NCBI GenBank assembly: GCA_009777485.1
Contig: WRLT01000013.1
Coordinates: 1 to 64,000 of the forward strand
DNA: 64,000 nt
From: Bacillota bacterium
GTDB taxonomy: Bacteria > Bacillota > Clostridia > Christensenellales > Pumilibacteraceae
Direction of reading: 5' to 3'
Shown one piece after another: positions 16,997 through 25,641 of this stretch (positions are counted from its first letter, which is position 1; each line of letters begins with the position of its first letter). The notes beneath the pieces are model-generated. The model saw nothing but the letters and a program-made list of their open reading frames with translations, was not told the DNA's origin and did not search any database. Both the position numbers and the translations under genes were made by a program.

Positions 16997-17003
16997 GTAT
17001 TGT

Positions 17004-17033
17004 ATAATATCGTGGGTATACCCACGAAGTCAA
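17004..17033 (-). promoter_or_regulatory. Promoter with palindromic operator in its spacer (Cys-rich gene/Xre regulator)
   Basis: Minus strand TTGACT (17033-17028), an 18-base spacer that is exactly the perfect palindrome TCGTGGGTATACCCACGA (17010-17027), then TATTAT (17009-17004). A repressor bound to the palindrome would cover both core elements. The divergent Xre gene at 17069 is the natural candidate. On the plus strand TTGACA (16976) with TATTGT (16999) or TATAAT (17003) could drive that regulator. Confidence 0.65.
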
Positions 17034-17068
17034 GTATTTTTAACGGTTTTGTAGAAAAATATATAAGT

Positions 17069-17266
17069 ATGGAGAATTTTAGCAATAGATTAAAACAGTT
17101 AAGAGAAAATTCAGGCATTTCCGTAACTGAACTTGCGCGTGAAATCGGTGTAGACCATTCTAATATAAGCAATTGGGAAAGCGGAAAACAAAAAATCAAC
17201 GCTGACAACCTTTATAAACTAGCGCAATTTTTTGAAGTGTCTATGGAATATCTGCTAGGGCATTAA
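17069..17266 (+). CDS. Xre-family helix-turn-helix regulator
   Basis: 65 residues from ATG 17069 (MENFSNRLKQLRENSGISV); the longer frame from 16952 runs through the operator and the opposite gene and is rejected. Single HTH_3 domain: VTELAREIGVDHSNISNWESGKQ as helix-turn-helix, ending VSMEYLLGH, typical of the small Cro/C1-like proteins. Divergent from the Cys-rich gene. No partner domain. Confidence 0.85.
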   Translation: MENFSNRLKQLRENSGISVTELAREIGVDHSNISNWESGKQKINADNLYKLAQFFEVSMEYLLGH

Positions 17267-17303
17267 AAACTAACCAAAACTCAATTAAGAGTTTTAATAA
17301 TTT

Positions 17304-17407
17304 GACCGTTAAAAAATTCCCCTCTTTGAGGGGAATTTTTTTGCGGTGTGTTTATGCGGCTAACGCCGCCGCATCGCGCCTACAAAGAGGGGAATTTTTT
17401 AACGGTT
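17304..17407. repeat. Dispersed intergenic repeat copy R3
   Basis: Two AGAGGGGAATTTTTT units flank a GCGGCTAACGCCGCCGCATC segment. The first forms a hairpin CCCCTCTTTGAGGGG followed by a T run, so it can also end transcription of the Xre gene. The rest of the gap to 17466 holds CATTTTTCATTTTTC-type sequence and no gene. Confidence 0.7.
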
Positions 17408-17466
17408 AATTATAATAAAATCCTTAGCCGAAACTCTTCATTTTTCATTTTTCGTTTTTCATTAAC

Positions 17467-17497
17467 AAAAAAAGACGCACCGAAGTGCGTCTTTTTG
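17467..17497 (-). terminator. Rho-independent terminator of the spoIIIA operon
   Basis: Hairpin AAAGACGCAC-cgaa-GTGCGTCTTT at 17471-17490 and flanks, with T runs on both sides, immediately after the spoIIIAH stop. Confidence 0.85.
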
Positions 17498-17498
17498 T

Positions 17499-17981
17499 TT
17501 AGTGTTGGGTGGATAGTGGGACTACGATTACGTTGGTGGCGTCGCGGTTGGTTTCGTCTAGGATTACCGCTAGGATTCGGTTTGCCTCGTCTTCGGTTAG
17601 TGCGTCCGTTTTTACGATTACGTTAATGTTTTCGGTGCCTAGTGTAATAAAAGCGTCCTCGAAGCCGATGCCCTTAATTAAGCCTTCCAGTTCTAATTCT
17701 AGCTGCATGTTTTGCGTCATGAGTAGCTTTTGCGCTTCGGCGGCGGCAATTGCGTCCGCGCTAGATGCTTCGCTGCGGATAATTGCGTCTAGGTACAAAA
17801 ACGTTTGGTCGCGAGTGGCGATGCGGTCGGCGCGGTACGTTTGAAACAGCGAACGGTAGTCCTGCGTCCCCTCGACGGGCGGCGCGGAAACGCGGTTGAG
17901 TACGATGTTCAGTACGCCCGTTACCACCAGCAGCGCGGCCATTCCGCACAGTACAATGATTTTTTTCTTTTTGCTTAACAT
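17499..17981 (-). CDS. spoIIIAH: Stage III sporulation protein AH
   Basis: Mother-cell component of the SpoIIIA-SpoIIQ channel connecting the two compartments. 160 residues: a short cytoplasmic tail, one transmembrane segment (KIIVLCGMAALLVVTGVLNIVL) and an extracellular YscJ/FliF-like ring-building domain with ITLGTENINVIVKTDALTEDEA. ATG 17981 is chosen because GGAGG lies six bases upstream; the TTG at 17993 sits inside that site. Last gene of the operon. Confidence 0.92.
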   Translation of the reverse strand: MLSKKKKIIVLCGMAALLVVTGVLNIVLNRVSAPPVEGTQDYRSLFQTYRADRIATRDQTFLYLDAIIRSEASSADAIAAAEAQKLLMTQNMQLELELEGLIKGIGFEDAFITLGTENINVIVKTDALTEDEANRILAVILDETNRDATNVIVVPLSTQH

Positions 17982-18032
17982 AAGGTCCTCCAAAAATTTA
18001 TTTTTTATTTTATTAGGTTATTTATTTTGCCG

Positions 18033-18596
18033 TTAGCTTTGCATAGTAAGCACTTGAATTTGTGCGGGCGTGATTTGCAGCAGTATCGAAACGGCGTTTA
18101 TCATTTCTAGCCGAATTCTTGCGTCCGCGCCGCCTTGCGTCATGATTACTACGCCTAAGGCTTTGGGGTAAATTTCTTTTAGCACTATCGGGCCTTGCGC
18201 GCCGCCGCCCGTAATTACCTGCGGCGTAGAGGTTATGGAATTGTTGCCCGAATTGGTTATGTAGGCGATTACCGATTCTACGCCTGTCTCCCAGTTGATG
18301 ATTACGCGCGTTTCGCCTGCGCCTTGCATGCGCGACAGCGTTTCGGTAAGCTGCCGTTCCATTTTAGCGCAGTAGTCCTCTTGCATACGCTGCTGCTGCA
18401 CAGCCGCATGCGCACCGTCGGCAGAGTTTTCTCCGCCGCCACCTCCCCGCGCGCCGAAGTATATTACCAGCATTACGGCGACCGCTAAGAAAGCAACGAT
18501 GATTTCGATGTGTTTAATTTTTTTAAGCCGTGCAAAAATTCCTTTTTTTTCGGGCTTTACTGCCTTTTCGGCAGCTGCGGTTTTCTCGTCATTCAT
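18033..18596 (-). CDS. spoIIIAG: Stage III sporulation protein AG
   Basis: 187 residues: basic N-terminus, one transmembrane segment near 30-48, then a ring domain with GETRVIINWETGVESVIAYI, VVLKEIYPKALGVVIMTQGG and the family end VSILLQITPAQIQVLTMQ. SpoIIIAG forms a large ring in the mother-cell membrane of the feeding channel. Overlaps spoIIIAF by 8 bases. Confidence 0.93.
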   Translation of the reverse strand: MNDEKTAAAEKAVKPEKKGIFARLKKIKHIEIIVAFLAVAVMLVIYFGARGGGGGENSADGAHAAVQQQRMQEDYCAKMERQLTETLSRMQGAGETRVIINWETGVESVIAYITNSGNNSITSTPQVITGGGAQGPIVLKEIYPKALGVVIMTQGGADARIRLEMINAVSILLQITPAQIQVLTMQS

Positions 18597-19080
18597 GTAC
18601 GATTACCTGCCCTCTTCCGATATCCAGATATCCTGCAACCAGGCGCGGAATTTCTTCATACTTATTTATATGCCGCTTATTTTCGTCTATAACCACATTT
18701 TGCAAATTAACGCGGACAAGTTGGATTTTTATTTCGTTTCCGCGCGCATCGCCCTCGATAGAAACGGACGTATTTTGAAAGCCGTCCGCGCTTAACTGCG
18801 CCTCGACGCCTGATGCCAAAGACCGCAATTTGACGCGCTCGGCAAAAGCAAGGTAGCTTTCGTCTAGCTCTAACTCATCTTGAATGATAAAGGAACTGTC
18901 AAAATTAAAGCCGTTTTTAATAATGGAGGGCAGCGGCAGAATAATCACCAGTACCGTAACGGCAGCAAAAACCGAGCGCACGAATTTGCCCGTTTTGCTT
19001 TGCGATAGCAGTATGTCTACTACCGTACCTAAAATTACAATGGATAATATTCCGATTAGCCAGCCTGTTACAGCACCCAT
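18589..19080 (-). CDS. spoIIIAF: Stage III sporulation protein AF
   Basis: 163 residues with two N-terminal transmembrane segments (WLIGILSIVILGTVVDILL and FAAVTVLVIILPLPSII) and a soluble C-terminal domain, the family layout. Position between AE and AG fixes the assignment. GAGGGG precedes the ATG. Confidence 0.9.
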   Translation of the reverse strand: MGAVTGWLIGILSIVILGTVVDILLSQSKTGKFVRSVFAAVTVLVIILPLPSIIKNGFNFDSSFIIQDELELDESYLAFAERVKLRSLASGVEAQLSADGFQNTSVSIEGDARGNEIKIQLVRVNLQNVVIDENKRHINKYEEIPRLVAGYLDIGRGQVIVHE

Positions 19081-19091
19081 AGACTACCCCT

Positions 19092-20321
19092 CTATAACGA
19101 CGGATTTCCCGTGATAATAGCCAGCATTAAAAATAAAAAGTATAAAAACGCCGCGCCTAACAGCACCGCAATCAGCGTGCCTGAGTTTTTGGCAAGCTCG
19201 GATAAAATGTTAGAAACCTTTTTATCGCCCAGCGGCTCGACTACCGCGCCCGTTAAATGCAGCGAAAGATTAAACACCGCAACCTGACTTACAATAGGCA
19301 AAACAGACAGCACTAACAAAACTACTGCCGTCATGCCTACGGCGTTTTTAACCAGCGTACTGCCTGCCATAATTAAATTAAAGCCGTCGGAGAGGTGTCC
19401 GCCTATGATAGGAACGTATTTGCTTATGGCAAACCTTGCCGTGCGCACCGATACGCCGTCGTGGACGGATGCGGTGATTCCTTGAACCGACAAAAACGCT
19501 AAGAACAAAAAGAATGCGGTTGCTAGCAGCCATTTACAGGTTTTCATAAAAAAGCCCGACATTTTTTTAAGGCGCACCGTTTCGGAAAGGTTTCCTACCA
19601 CCGTGAAAACTGCCGATAAAATAAACATGGGCAATACCGCCAGTACAATCAGCTCCATAATGCCCGACGCTAATATGGCAACGGCGGGACGGTACACGCC
19701 CGCCGATACCACACCTCCCGATGCCGCCATAAGCGTTAAAATAATCGGAAAAACGATATTCATTTGCGTTTGCATCGCAACGATAAAGCGGCGCACCGCC
19801 GAAACCAACATGAAAATTTGCGCGGCTAAAATCGCGGCGGTAAGCGCGGTTCCTGCAAACGAAATAACATCGCCCGTAGACCCTTGCGCCAGCCGCGCCT
19901 TTGACGAATGAAGGATATTCATGGCGATAGCGATGGTTAAAATCGCCAGCATTACGGGCAGAAAGGCAAAAAGGTCTATGCCTATCAACTCGAATAAGTA
20001 CTGAAAAAAGTTTCCGTAGTTAAGCGAAACGCCGCCCGAAACGATTGAACGGATTTTTTCGTGCGCGTTTGCGCCGCCGAATATGGAGAGTTGGTTAGGT
20101 GAAAGCGACGCTATGTACGCCTCTAAGCTTTCTAAATTTAACTCTTGCAGAATGTCGTCTATGCTTTTGGTTAGGTCTTGCTCGGCACTGTTCGCGCTTC
20201 CGTCATCCGCGTGCGCGCTGCGCGGCGAAAGGGGTAGAAAAAACATCGCCAGTAAAAAGGCGGCGCATAGCAGAATCAGCAGTTTTTTGTTGTGCTTTTT
20301 AGTTTTTAGTTTTGCTAACAT
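19092..20321 (-). CDS. spoIIIAE: Stage III sporulation protein AE
   Basis: Polytopic membrane protein of the feeding channel. About 409 residues from ATG 20321, which has GGGAG six bases upstream; the frame runs 40 codons further but without support. Signal-like first segment (LLILLCAAFLLAMFFLPLS), an acidic extracellular part with SIDDILQELNLESLEAYI, then seven or more hydrophobic segments ending FLYFLFLMLAIITG. Confidence 0.92.
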   Translation of the reverse strand: MLAKLKTKKHNKKLLILLCAAFLLAMFFLPLSPRSAHADDGSANSAEQDLTKSIDDILQELNLESLEAYIASLSPNQLSIFGGANAHEKIRSIVSGGVSLNYGNFFQYLFELIGIDLFAFLPVMLAILTIAIAMNILHSSKARLAQGSTGDVISFAGTALTAAILAAQIFMLVSAVRRFIVAMQTQMNIVFPIILTLMAASGGVVSAGVYRPAVAILASGIMELIVLAVLPMFILSAVFTVVGNLSETVRLKKMSGFFMKTCKWLLATAFFLFLAFLSVQGITASVHDGVSVRTARFAISKYVPIIGGHLSDGFNLIMAGSTLVKNAVGMTAVVLLVLSVLPIVSQVAVFNLSLHLTGAVVEPLGDKKVSNILSELAKNSGTLIAVLLGAAFLYFLFLMLAIITGNPSL

Positions 20322-20474
20322 TTTTTCTCCCAGTGTTTCGCGTTTTATTATAGGCGGCGCAGAATGTGTTTTAGCCGTGCAACAGTTTGTTTTTTTGCGC
20401 GTGCCGCGTACCCAAATGTACGCAAGCGCGTAAAAAAACAAAGCGTAGCGCGGATAAAGCGCATTATGCGCCGC

Positions 20475-20861
20475 CTAAGGTAGCATGGCGGTTACTGTGT
20501 CGAAAAGCAGCATCAATATCGGCAGCGATAAAACCATGATAATGATTTTGGAGGCGAATAGAATTTTTTCTGCTAAAGCCTTTTGTCCTGTGTCTTCGAC
20601 GATGCCTGCGGAGAAGTCTGCGATGTAGCCGATGCCGATAATTTTGAAAACCGTTGCGTAAATGGTTCCGGGTATGCCTGACCTGTCCATAAAGCCTTGC
20701 AGCACCGAAAAAATGTCTAAAAAGTAATCTACAACGGATAATAAAATTAAACAGCCGCCTACAATGCCTACCAGCATTGCCGTTTCCGATTTGGTTTCGC
20801 GCAAAATCAAAACGCAAACAGCCGTTATAATGCCGATGGCGGCGATTTTTACAATATCCAT
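20475..20861 (-). CDS. spoIIIAD: Stage III sporulation protein AD
   Basis: 128 residues, four hydrophobic segments, starting MDIVKIAAIGIITAV and with KIIGIGYIADFSAGIVEDTG, the conserved family core. It shares fold with SpoIIIAC and both resemble small type III/flagellar export components. Confidence 0.93.
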   Translation of the reverse strand: MDIVKIAAIGIITAVCVLILRETKSETAMLVGIVGGCLILLSVVDYFLDIFSVLQGFMDRSGIPGTIYATVFKIIGIGYIADFSAGIVEDTGQKALAEKILFASKIIIMVLSLPILMLLFDTVTAMLP

Positions 20862-20876
20862 TCTTGCCGTTCTTCC

Positions 20877-21074
20877 TTAGTAAATCCCGAATATCGATTG
20901 CAGCGAACCGAATAAGCGGCTGATTAAATCTATGACCATCATTAACACGATTACTAAACCTGTTAACGTAACAAGCGTGGCGATTTCTTCTTTATCTGCC
21001 TTCTTTAAAATTTGGTTGATTACCGCCGTTATAATGCCAACTGCGGCTATTCTGAAAATGATGCCGATATCCAA
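20877..21074 (-). CDS. spoIIIAC: Stage III sporulation protein AC
   Basis: 65 residues with two transmembrane helices: IIFRIAAVGIITAVINQILK, then KEEIATLVTLTGLVIVLMMV. The start is a TTG. It resembles the first half of SpoIIIAD and lies between AB and AD as in all spoIIIA operons. Confidence 0.93.
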   Translation of the reverse strand: MDIGIIFRIAAVGIITAVINQILKKADKEEIATLVTLTGLVIVLMMVIDLISRLFGSLQSIFGIY

Positions 21075-21089
21075 AATGCTGCTGTTCTC

Positions 21090-21578
21090 CTATAAAATTA
21101 AAATGCCTGCGGCTAATCCTACTAAAAAACCTAGCTTTATGTACGTAGAGGCGTATTTGGTATAGTGCTGCGCCGCCGTTTCCGCAAGCGGCGCGAACCG
21201 CAGCTTATCGGCCTCTAACTGCGAAACCTGTGTATCTGCGTCTAAGCCGCCCAGTGCCGCAAGAAACTTTTTTACCTCCTCTGCTTCGTTTTGCTTTAAG
21301 CAGCCCCTTGTAAGCTTTAACGCATTAGGGTTTTGGGCGTCTAGGTATTCGGTTAGGTTTTTGCTAAACGGCGTTTCGCCCAGCGACATAAAATCGCGCA
21401 TGACGGTTTTTATGGGATTGCGGCGGAATTTTACCTCGCCTAACACATGGTTGGCAAACGCTAGCAGTGCCTTGTAATATTCGGCGCGCGCTTTAAGCCG
21501 CTTAGAAAAAAACAGCCCTGCCATCGCGCCTGCGGCGGAGGCGATACATACTAGTAAAAGCTTAGTTATCGCGTTCAT
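21090..21578 (-). CDS. spoIIIAB: Stage III sporulation protein AB
   Basis: 162 residues: an N-terminal membrane segment (LLVCIASAAGAMAGLFF), a helical domain, and a C-terminal membrane segment (LGFLVGLAAGILIL), structurally akin to GspF. It overlaps the spoIIIAA stop by 4 bases. Confidence 0.92.
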   Translation of the reverse strand: MNAITKLLLVCIASAAGAMAGLFFSKRLKARAEYYKALLAFANHVLGEVKFRRNPIKTVMRDFMSLGETPFSKNLTEYLDAQNPNALKLTRGCLKQNEAEEVKKFLAALGGLDADTQVSQLEADKLRFAPLAETAAQHYTKYASTYIKLGFLVGLAAGILIL

Positions 21579-22504
21579 TGCCGTGTACCTATTTCGTTAA
21601 AATCCGCGTCGAAAATTCCGTCTAGCGTTCCTGCGCCTAAACGCTGCGACAGGTTGATGTAGCGCGAAAAAACACGCTTTGCAATCAGCGCGTCAAAGCC
21701 GGGCTTTCGGGATAAATCTAAATGGTTTTGCGCGTGGCACGATGCGATTACGCGCACGCCCGATGCCGCTGCGTACTCAACCGCCTCTGCGTCTTGAAGG
21801 GTGGCTAATTCGTCCGTAATAAGTACATCGGGCGCTAAGCTTCGGATGCCTGCTGTAAACGCGTATGGCTTTAAAGCGTTTGCGATTACATCGGTGTGCA
21901 TGCCTACTTCTAATTGCGGAATGCCTCTGTGTGCGGCGGCAAGCTCGTTGCGCTCGTCTGCTAGCAGTACGTTTACCGCAGGCAAGCGGTTGCCTAAAAG
22001 GCGCGCTAAATCGCGCAGGATAGTGGTTTTGCCCGCTCCCGGCGGCGAAACGATTAGCGTATTATGTATTTCGGGCGCGCAGCAGTGTTGGTACGCTTTA
22101 TCGGCGCAACCCTTTATTTCGTGCGGGATACGGATATTAACAGACCCGTAATTTTTAACGGTTTTGGTTTCGCCTGCCTCGCGCACCGTTTCGCCTGCTA
22201 TTCCTATGCGGACGCCGCCCGTTACGGTGATAAAGCCTTGCCGCAGTTGGTCGTTTACCGCGTACAGCGAATATTCGGTTGCGCGTACCACTACCTCGTT
22301 GATTAAGCCCGCATCTGCCGTGAACGCATTATCGGACATAGATGCAAGTCCGCGCTCGGTGAGAAAATAAAATTTGCTGCCGTAGTTAAGCGAAACGGGA
22401 CGGTTAGCCCGCAAGCGGATTTCGTACAAACGCTCATAATTAAGCCGCCCTAAAATAGGCCTTAATAGATGGGGCGGCAAGATTTTAGACAAGCTCTGAA
22501 CCAT
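21575..22504 (-). CDS. spoIIIAA: Stage III sporulation protein AA (secretion-type ATPase)
   Basis: Energises the SpoIIIA channel. 309 residues; Walker A is SPPGAGKTTILRDLAR (about residue 155), Walker B-like DVLITDELAT, and ADERNELAA as the Asp box, as in secretion ATPases. First gene of the operon. No Shine-Dalgarno sequence is visible; the sigma-E-like promoter ends eight bases upstream, so this message may start at the ATG. Confidence 0.94.
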   Translation of the reverse strand: MVQSLSKILPPHLLRPILGRLNYERLYEIRLRANRPVSLNYGSKFYFLTERGLASMSDNAFTADAGLINEVVVRATEYSLYAVNDQLRQGFITVTGGVRIGIAGETVREAGETKTVKNYGSVNIRIPHEIKGCADKAYQHCCAPEIHNTLIVSPPGAGKTTILRDLARLLGNRLPAVNVLLADERNELAAAHRGIPQLEVGMHTDVIANALKPYAFTAGIRSLAPDVLITDELATLQDAEAVEYAAASGVRVIASCHAQNHLDLSRKPGFDALIAKRVFSRYINLSQRLGAGTLDGIFDADFNEIGTRQ

Positions 22505-22512
22505 TTTATATA

Positions 22513-22543
22513 TGGGTATGAGGTTGTTTTTTTGAATATAACC
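22513..22543 (-). promoter_or_regulatory. Sigma-E-like promoter of spoIIIA
   Basis: Minus strand GGTTATATT (22543-22535), 14 bases, CATACCCA (22520-22513). It matches the mother-cell sigma-E pattern (ATATT, 14-15 nt, CATACAAT) at most positions, and spoIIIA is a classic sigma-E operon in Bacillus. Confidence 0.55.
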
Positions 22544-22569
22544 TTGCGGTAGGATACGACAAAATTTGC

Positions 22570-22600
22570 AAAAGGGCTGCCCGAAAAAGACAGCCCTTTT
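22570..22600. terminator. Bidirectional terminator after the efp cluster
   Basis: Hairpin AAAAGGGCTG ... CAGCCCTTTT with T runs on both strands, between the small membrane protein gene (ends 22637) and the spoIIIA promoter. Confidence 0.75.
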
Positions 22601-22636
22601 TTGTTTTTATAGTGTTGTATGCGGATAAACTAAAAA

Positions 22637-23032
22637 TTAATCCATGTTGGGTGTTGGAGGTGATTGCATAGCGGTGATGATAGCTTGATGGCATTCGCTG
22701 CTGTTTTTTAAAAAGCCTTGCGCAATTTTTCTGCCTATCGCGGGGGTAATCACAATGGTCTTGCCTTTAAGCTCTACGCTTTGAAGCTGCGAAAAGTTAA
22801 AAGAGGTTTTAGGCAGATACAGCGTAGTTTCGTCTATGTGTATAATCGCTGCGGGTAACAACGCGATTTGCACCCCCGTAACGCCCATCATAACGCCCGC
22901 GCCGATACATGCGCCCGTAACCGCGCCGCCCAGTGCGCCTTGCATAACGTAAATAAAAAACAATATGCCGCCCGCTATTAAGATAAGGCCGCCGACAATA
23001 AACGCCAAAGTAATTAGTATGCTATTGTCCAT
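22637..23032 (-). CDS. Small two-helix membrane protein
   Basis: 131 residues: two hydrophobic segments (ITLAFIVGGLILIAGGILFF and a Gly-rich second one, GGAVTGACIGAGVMMG), then a soluble tail with IHIDETTLYLPKTSFNFSQL, which looks like a PH-type strand pattern. ATG 23032 has AGGA six bases upstream; an alternative ATG at 23059 overlaps the efp stop (TAATG). Unrecognised family, co-transcribed with efp. Confidence 0.7.
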   Translation of the reverse strand: MDNSILITLAFIVGGLILIAGGILFFIYVMQGALGGAVTGACIGAGVMMGVTGVQIALLPAAIIHIDETTLYLPKTSFNFSQLQSVELKGKTIVITPAIGRKIAQGFLKNSSECHQAIITAMQSPPTPNMD

Positions 23033-23058
23033 TTTAAATCCTATTGCTTTTCTTTCCA

Positions 23059-23619
23059 TTATTTTACCCGCTCCATATACGTGCCGTTGCGCGTATCCAC
23101 GCGAATTTTTTCGCCTTGATTGACGAACAGCGGAATTTGAATTTCTATGCCCGTTTCTAGTTTGGCGGCCTTATAGCTTGCCTTAGAGGTGTCGCCTTGA
23201 ACGCCCGGTTCGGTTTCGGTAATAATCAGCTCTACAAAGGTAGGCGGTTCTACCGAAAACGCCGCGCCGTTATAAAACTGTACGACTACGTTCATTTCTT
23301 CGATAACGTACTGCATAGCGTCTGATACAATATCGTAATTTAGTTCTATTTGGTCGTATGTTTCGGTGTCCATAAACGTATACAAGCCGTCCGCGTTATA
23401 CAGATACTGCATTTTGCGCGTTTCTATACGCGCGCTTTCGTACTTTTCGGACGGGTTGAACGTGCGCTCTAATACCTGCCCTGTCATAACGTTTTTAAGC
23501 TTTGTGCGCACAAACGCCGCGCCCTTGCCCGGCTTAACGTGCTGAAAGTCTATAATTACGTATACCTTTCCGTCAATTTCTACCGTAACGCCTTTACGGA
23601 AGTCTCCTGCCATTACCAT
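23059..23619 (-). CDS. efp: Translation elongation factor P
   Basis: Relieves ribosome stalling at polyproline. 186 residues, three beta-barrel domains. The loop [17 protein letters not shown] carries the modifiable Lys (residue 32), and the C-terminal signature is [26 protein letters not shown] precedes the ATG. It follows the Xaa-Pro peptidase by 14 bases, the usual pepQ-efp pairing, next to spoIIIA as in Bacillus. Confidence 0.95.
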   Translation of the reverse strand: MVMAGDFRKGVTVEIDGKVYVIIDFQHVKPGKGAAFVRTKLKNVMTGQVLERTFNPSEKYESARIETRKMQYLYNADGLYTFMDTETYDQIELNYDIVSDAMQYVIEEMNVVVQFYNGAAFSVEPPTFVELIITETEPGVQGDTSKASYKAAKLETGIEIQIPLFVNQGEKIRVDTRNGTYMERVK

Positions 23620-23633
23620 ACCAGTGTATCTCC

Positions 23634-24683
23634 TTACAAAATAAATTCTTTTTTTGCTTTAGTTAAATTTTCTATGCCCTCTTCGCGAATCACTACCGTA
23701 TCCTCGATGCGCACGCCGCCTACACCCGATACGTAAATACCCGGCTCGACGGTTACCACCATGCCCGGCAGTAAAATGTCTTGGTTTTCTTCGCAGATTT
23801 TGGGTGATTCGTGGATTTCTAAGCCGATGCCGTGCCCTAGCGCGTGGCTGAACTCGGCGTCATAGCCGTTGGCGCGGATATATTCTCTTGCCAAAGAATC
23901 TGCCTCGCGGGAGGTCATGCCCGCTTTAAGGTGTTTTAATACGTAGCTTTGCGCACCCAAAACGATTTCGTGCAAATGTGCAAGTTTTTCGTCATCGGGC
24001 TCATTTAAGCAGAACGTGCGCGTCATATCCGAACAATAGCCGTCTAGCTTTACGCCGAAATCAATTAAAATAATATCCTCTTTTTCTAAACGGCGTTCGC
24101 TTGCGCGATGGTGCGGTATGGCGGTGTTTTCGCCGAATGCGACAATCGGCTCGAAAGCTGCGCCGTCCGCGCCTGCTTCTAACGCCTCTATTATTAGGCG
24201 CGCGCGCACCTCTCTTTCGGTTACGCCGGGCTTTAAGCCGTCGCAAACCTCCTCGAATACTTGTTCGGTTAGGTGCTGTGCAGCGGCAATAGCGGCAATT
24301 TGGGCGGGTGTTTTAATCAGGCGCAGCGCGTGTATAAGCGATGAGGCAGGCTTTAAGGTAAAGCCCTCGAACGCTTTTTTAAATGCCTTGAACTGCGCAA
24401 CGGTTAAATAATCATCCTCGTACCCTAAGTTTTTTACGCCTGCTGAATGTAAGTTTTTTGCGATTACGGCTAACGCCTCTGCGCCTTTAACGCTTACAAC
24501 GACGGTATCGGTAAGGAATGCTTTGGCTTCTTCGTAATAGCGCGGGTCTGTATACATACTGCGCCCGTTTTCGGTAATTACAACGTATGCGTATGATGCG
24601 GGATAGTGGGTAAAATAAAAATTGTTTACGGGGCTTTGCACCAGTAAAGCGTCTATTTTATGGGAGGCAAGCAGTTTTTGCAT
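23634..24683 (-). CDS. Xaa-Pro aminopeptidase/dipeptidase (M24 family)
   Basis: Removes N-terminal residues preceding proline. 349 residues from ATG 24683: creatinase-type N-terminal domain and a pita-bread catalytic domain. Metal ligands are visible in [19 protein letters not shown] (two Asp), [14 protein letters not shown] (His), [10 protein letters not shown] (Glu) and [11 protein letters not shown] (Glu). The frame from 24722 adds 13 unsupported residues. No Shine-Dalgarno sequence: a TTTACT-17-TACAAT promoter ends six bases before the ATG. Confidence 0.93.
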   Translation of the reverse strand: MQKLLASHKIDALLVQSPVNNFYFTHYPASYAYVVITENGRSMYTDPRYYEEAKAFLTDTVVVSVKGAEALAVIAKNLHSAGVKNLGYEDDYLTVAQFKAFKKAFEGFTLKPASSLIHALRLIKTPAQIAAIAAAQHLTEQVFEEVCDGLKPGVTEREVRARLIIEALEAGADGAAFEPIVAFGENTAIPHHRASERRLEKEDIILIDFGVKLDGYCSDMTRTFCLNEPDDEKLAHLHEIVLGAQSYVLKHLKAGMTSREADSLAREYIRANGYDAEFSHALGHGIGLEIHESPKICEENQDILLPGMVVTVEPGIYVSGVGGVRIEDTVVIREEGIENLTKAKKEFIL

Positions 24684-24689
24684 TTTATA

Positions 24690-24718
24690 ATTGTACCATA
24701 AAGCACTTAAAAAGTAAA
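24690..24718 (-). promoter_or_regulatory. Promoter of the Xaa-Pro peptidase-efp unit, apparently leaderless
   Basis: Minus strand TTTACT (24718-24713), 17 nt, TACAAT (24695-24690), then TATAAA and the ATG. Confidence 0.5.
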
Positions 24719-24743
24719 ACAATTTTACTACGTATTTATTTTA

Positions 24744-25481
24744 TTATCTTACTTGCCAACCGGCATATAAAACGGTTTCTTGATAGACAGGCTTTCCGTC
24801 TAAATCTACAATTGCTTCAACCGTCGTATCTTTTGCAAAATCCCATTTTTCAGTGCAATCCGTATCCTTATACCAACCCAAAAATGAATATCCTGCGCGA
24901 ACAGGGTTTTCTGGTACAGTAACTATTTTGCTGCCATAATCCAAATCGTCTATCCAGTGATAACCATTTCTCGGCGCGAACTCATAATTATATTTAAAAG
25001 AAATATTGGCTGAATAAATAGGCGGAAGAAATGGCTTAACCTCTTCTTTTCGCACATAAGCTTTCCCGCAAGAAAGATAATCTTCACTCGAATCTCCATC
25101 TTCATAGCTCAATACAATAATTTTTTCAAGATTCTTTTGGTGGGTGAAGAAATAATTACTATCTCTAACATTGTGCTGAATATAAACTTTTCTTAATTGC
25201 GTATCTCTTATATACGCTCCACTAAAACCAACAGATAGAGTCAGCAGTTTGACTACGGGCTTGCCGTTAATGGTTGTAGGAACAATCAATATTTCTTGCT
25301 CATAACCTTTAGCTGTTAAATCTGTAATCCGTACGCCGTCATCCTCTATGCGATATTTAAAGAAACCGCTTTCACTTTCACTGTCCGTCGAACATCCGTT
25401 AAAACACGCGCTAAAACTCAGAATGCCTCCCAACAATAAAATTGCAAAAATAATAAATCCTATTTTTTTAATTTTTTTCAT
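24744..25481 (-). CDS. Lipoprotein with an InlB-type B repeat
   Basis: 245 residues. Signal peptide (IIFAILLLGGILSFSAC) with lipobox and an AAGGAG site before the ATG. The middle, with LIVPTTINGKPVVKLLTLS, looks like a single BspA-type repeat. The last 50 residues, PVRAGYSFLGWYKDTDC ... TVLYAGW, are a Listeria-Bacteroides (Flg_new/InlB B) repeat. Exposed on the cell surface; probably adhesion or wall-related. It resembles the larger lipoprotein at 62158-63714 in architecture. Confidence 0.82.
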   Translation of the reverse strand: MKKIKKIGFIIFAILLLGGILSFSACFNGCSTDSESESGFFKYRIEDDGVRITDLTAKGYEQEILIVPTTINGKPVVKLLTLSVGFSGAYIRDTQLRKVYIQHNVRDSNYFFTHQKNLEKIIVLSYEDGDSSEDYLSCGKAYVRKEEVKPFLPPIYSANISFKYNYEFAPRNGYHWIDDLDYGSKIVTVPENPVRAGYSFLGWYKDTDCTEKWDFAKDTTVEAIVDLDGKPVYQETVLYAGWQVR

Positions 25482-25589
25482 AAAACCATTCTCCTTATAT
25501 TTTTTGCAATATCAAACAAAAGATAAATTCGTTAATATTCTTTGATAGTATTTTACCGTACAATTGTAGCAATATATTTTAAATTTGTC

Positions 25590-25630
25590 ATCATAGATTT
25601 CTATGATTTTATCTCATAGAAATTTATGAT
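25590..25630. repeat. Nested palindromes upstream of the lipoprotein
   Basis: ATCATAGATTTCTATGA (25590-25606) pairs almost perfectly with TCATAGAAATTTATGAT (25614-25630), and each arm is itself palindromic (TCATAGA-tt-TCTATGA). It lies between ribF and the lipoprotein promoter region. It may be an operator or a terminator for plus-strand transcription; no T run follows it on the ribF strand. Confidence 0.55.
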
Positions 25631-25641
25631 TTTTGGTTTTT

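Noticed and set aside
16952..17068. Longer N-terminus of the Xre gene
   Set aside because: It would run through the promoter and operator and overlap the divergent gene; the domain begins at 17069.
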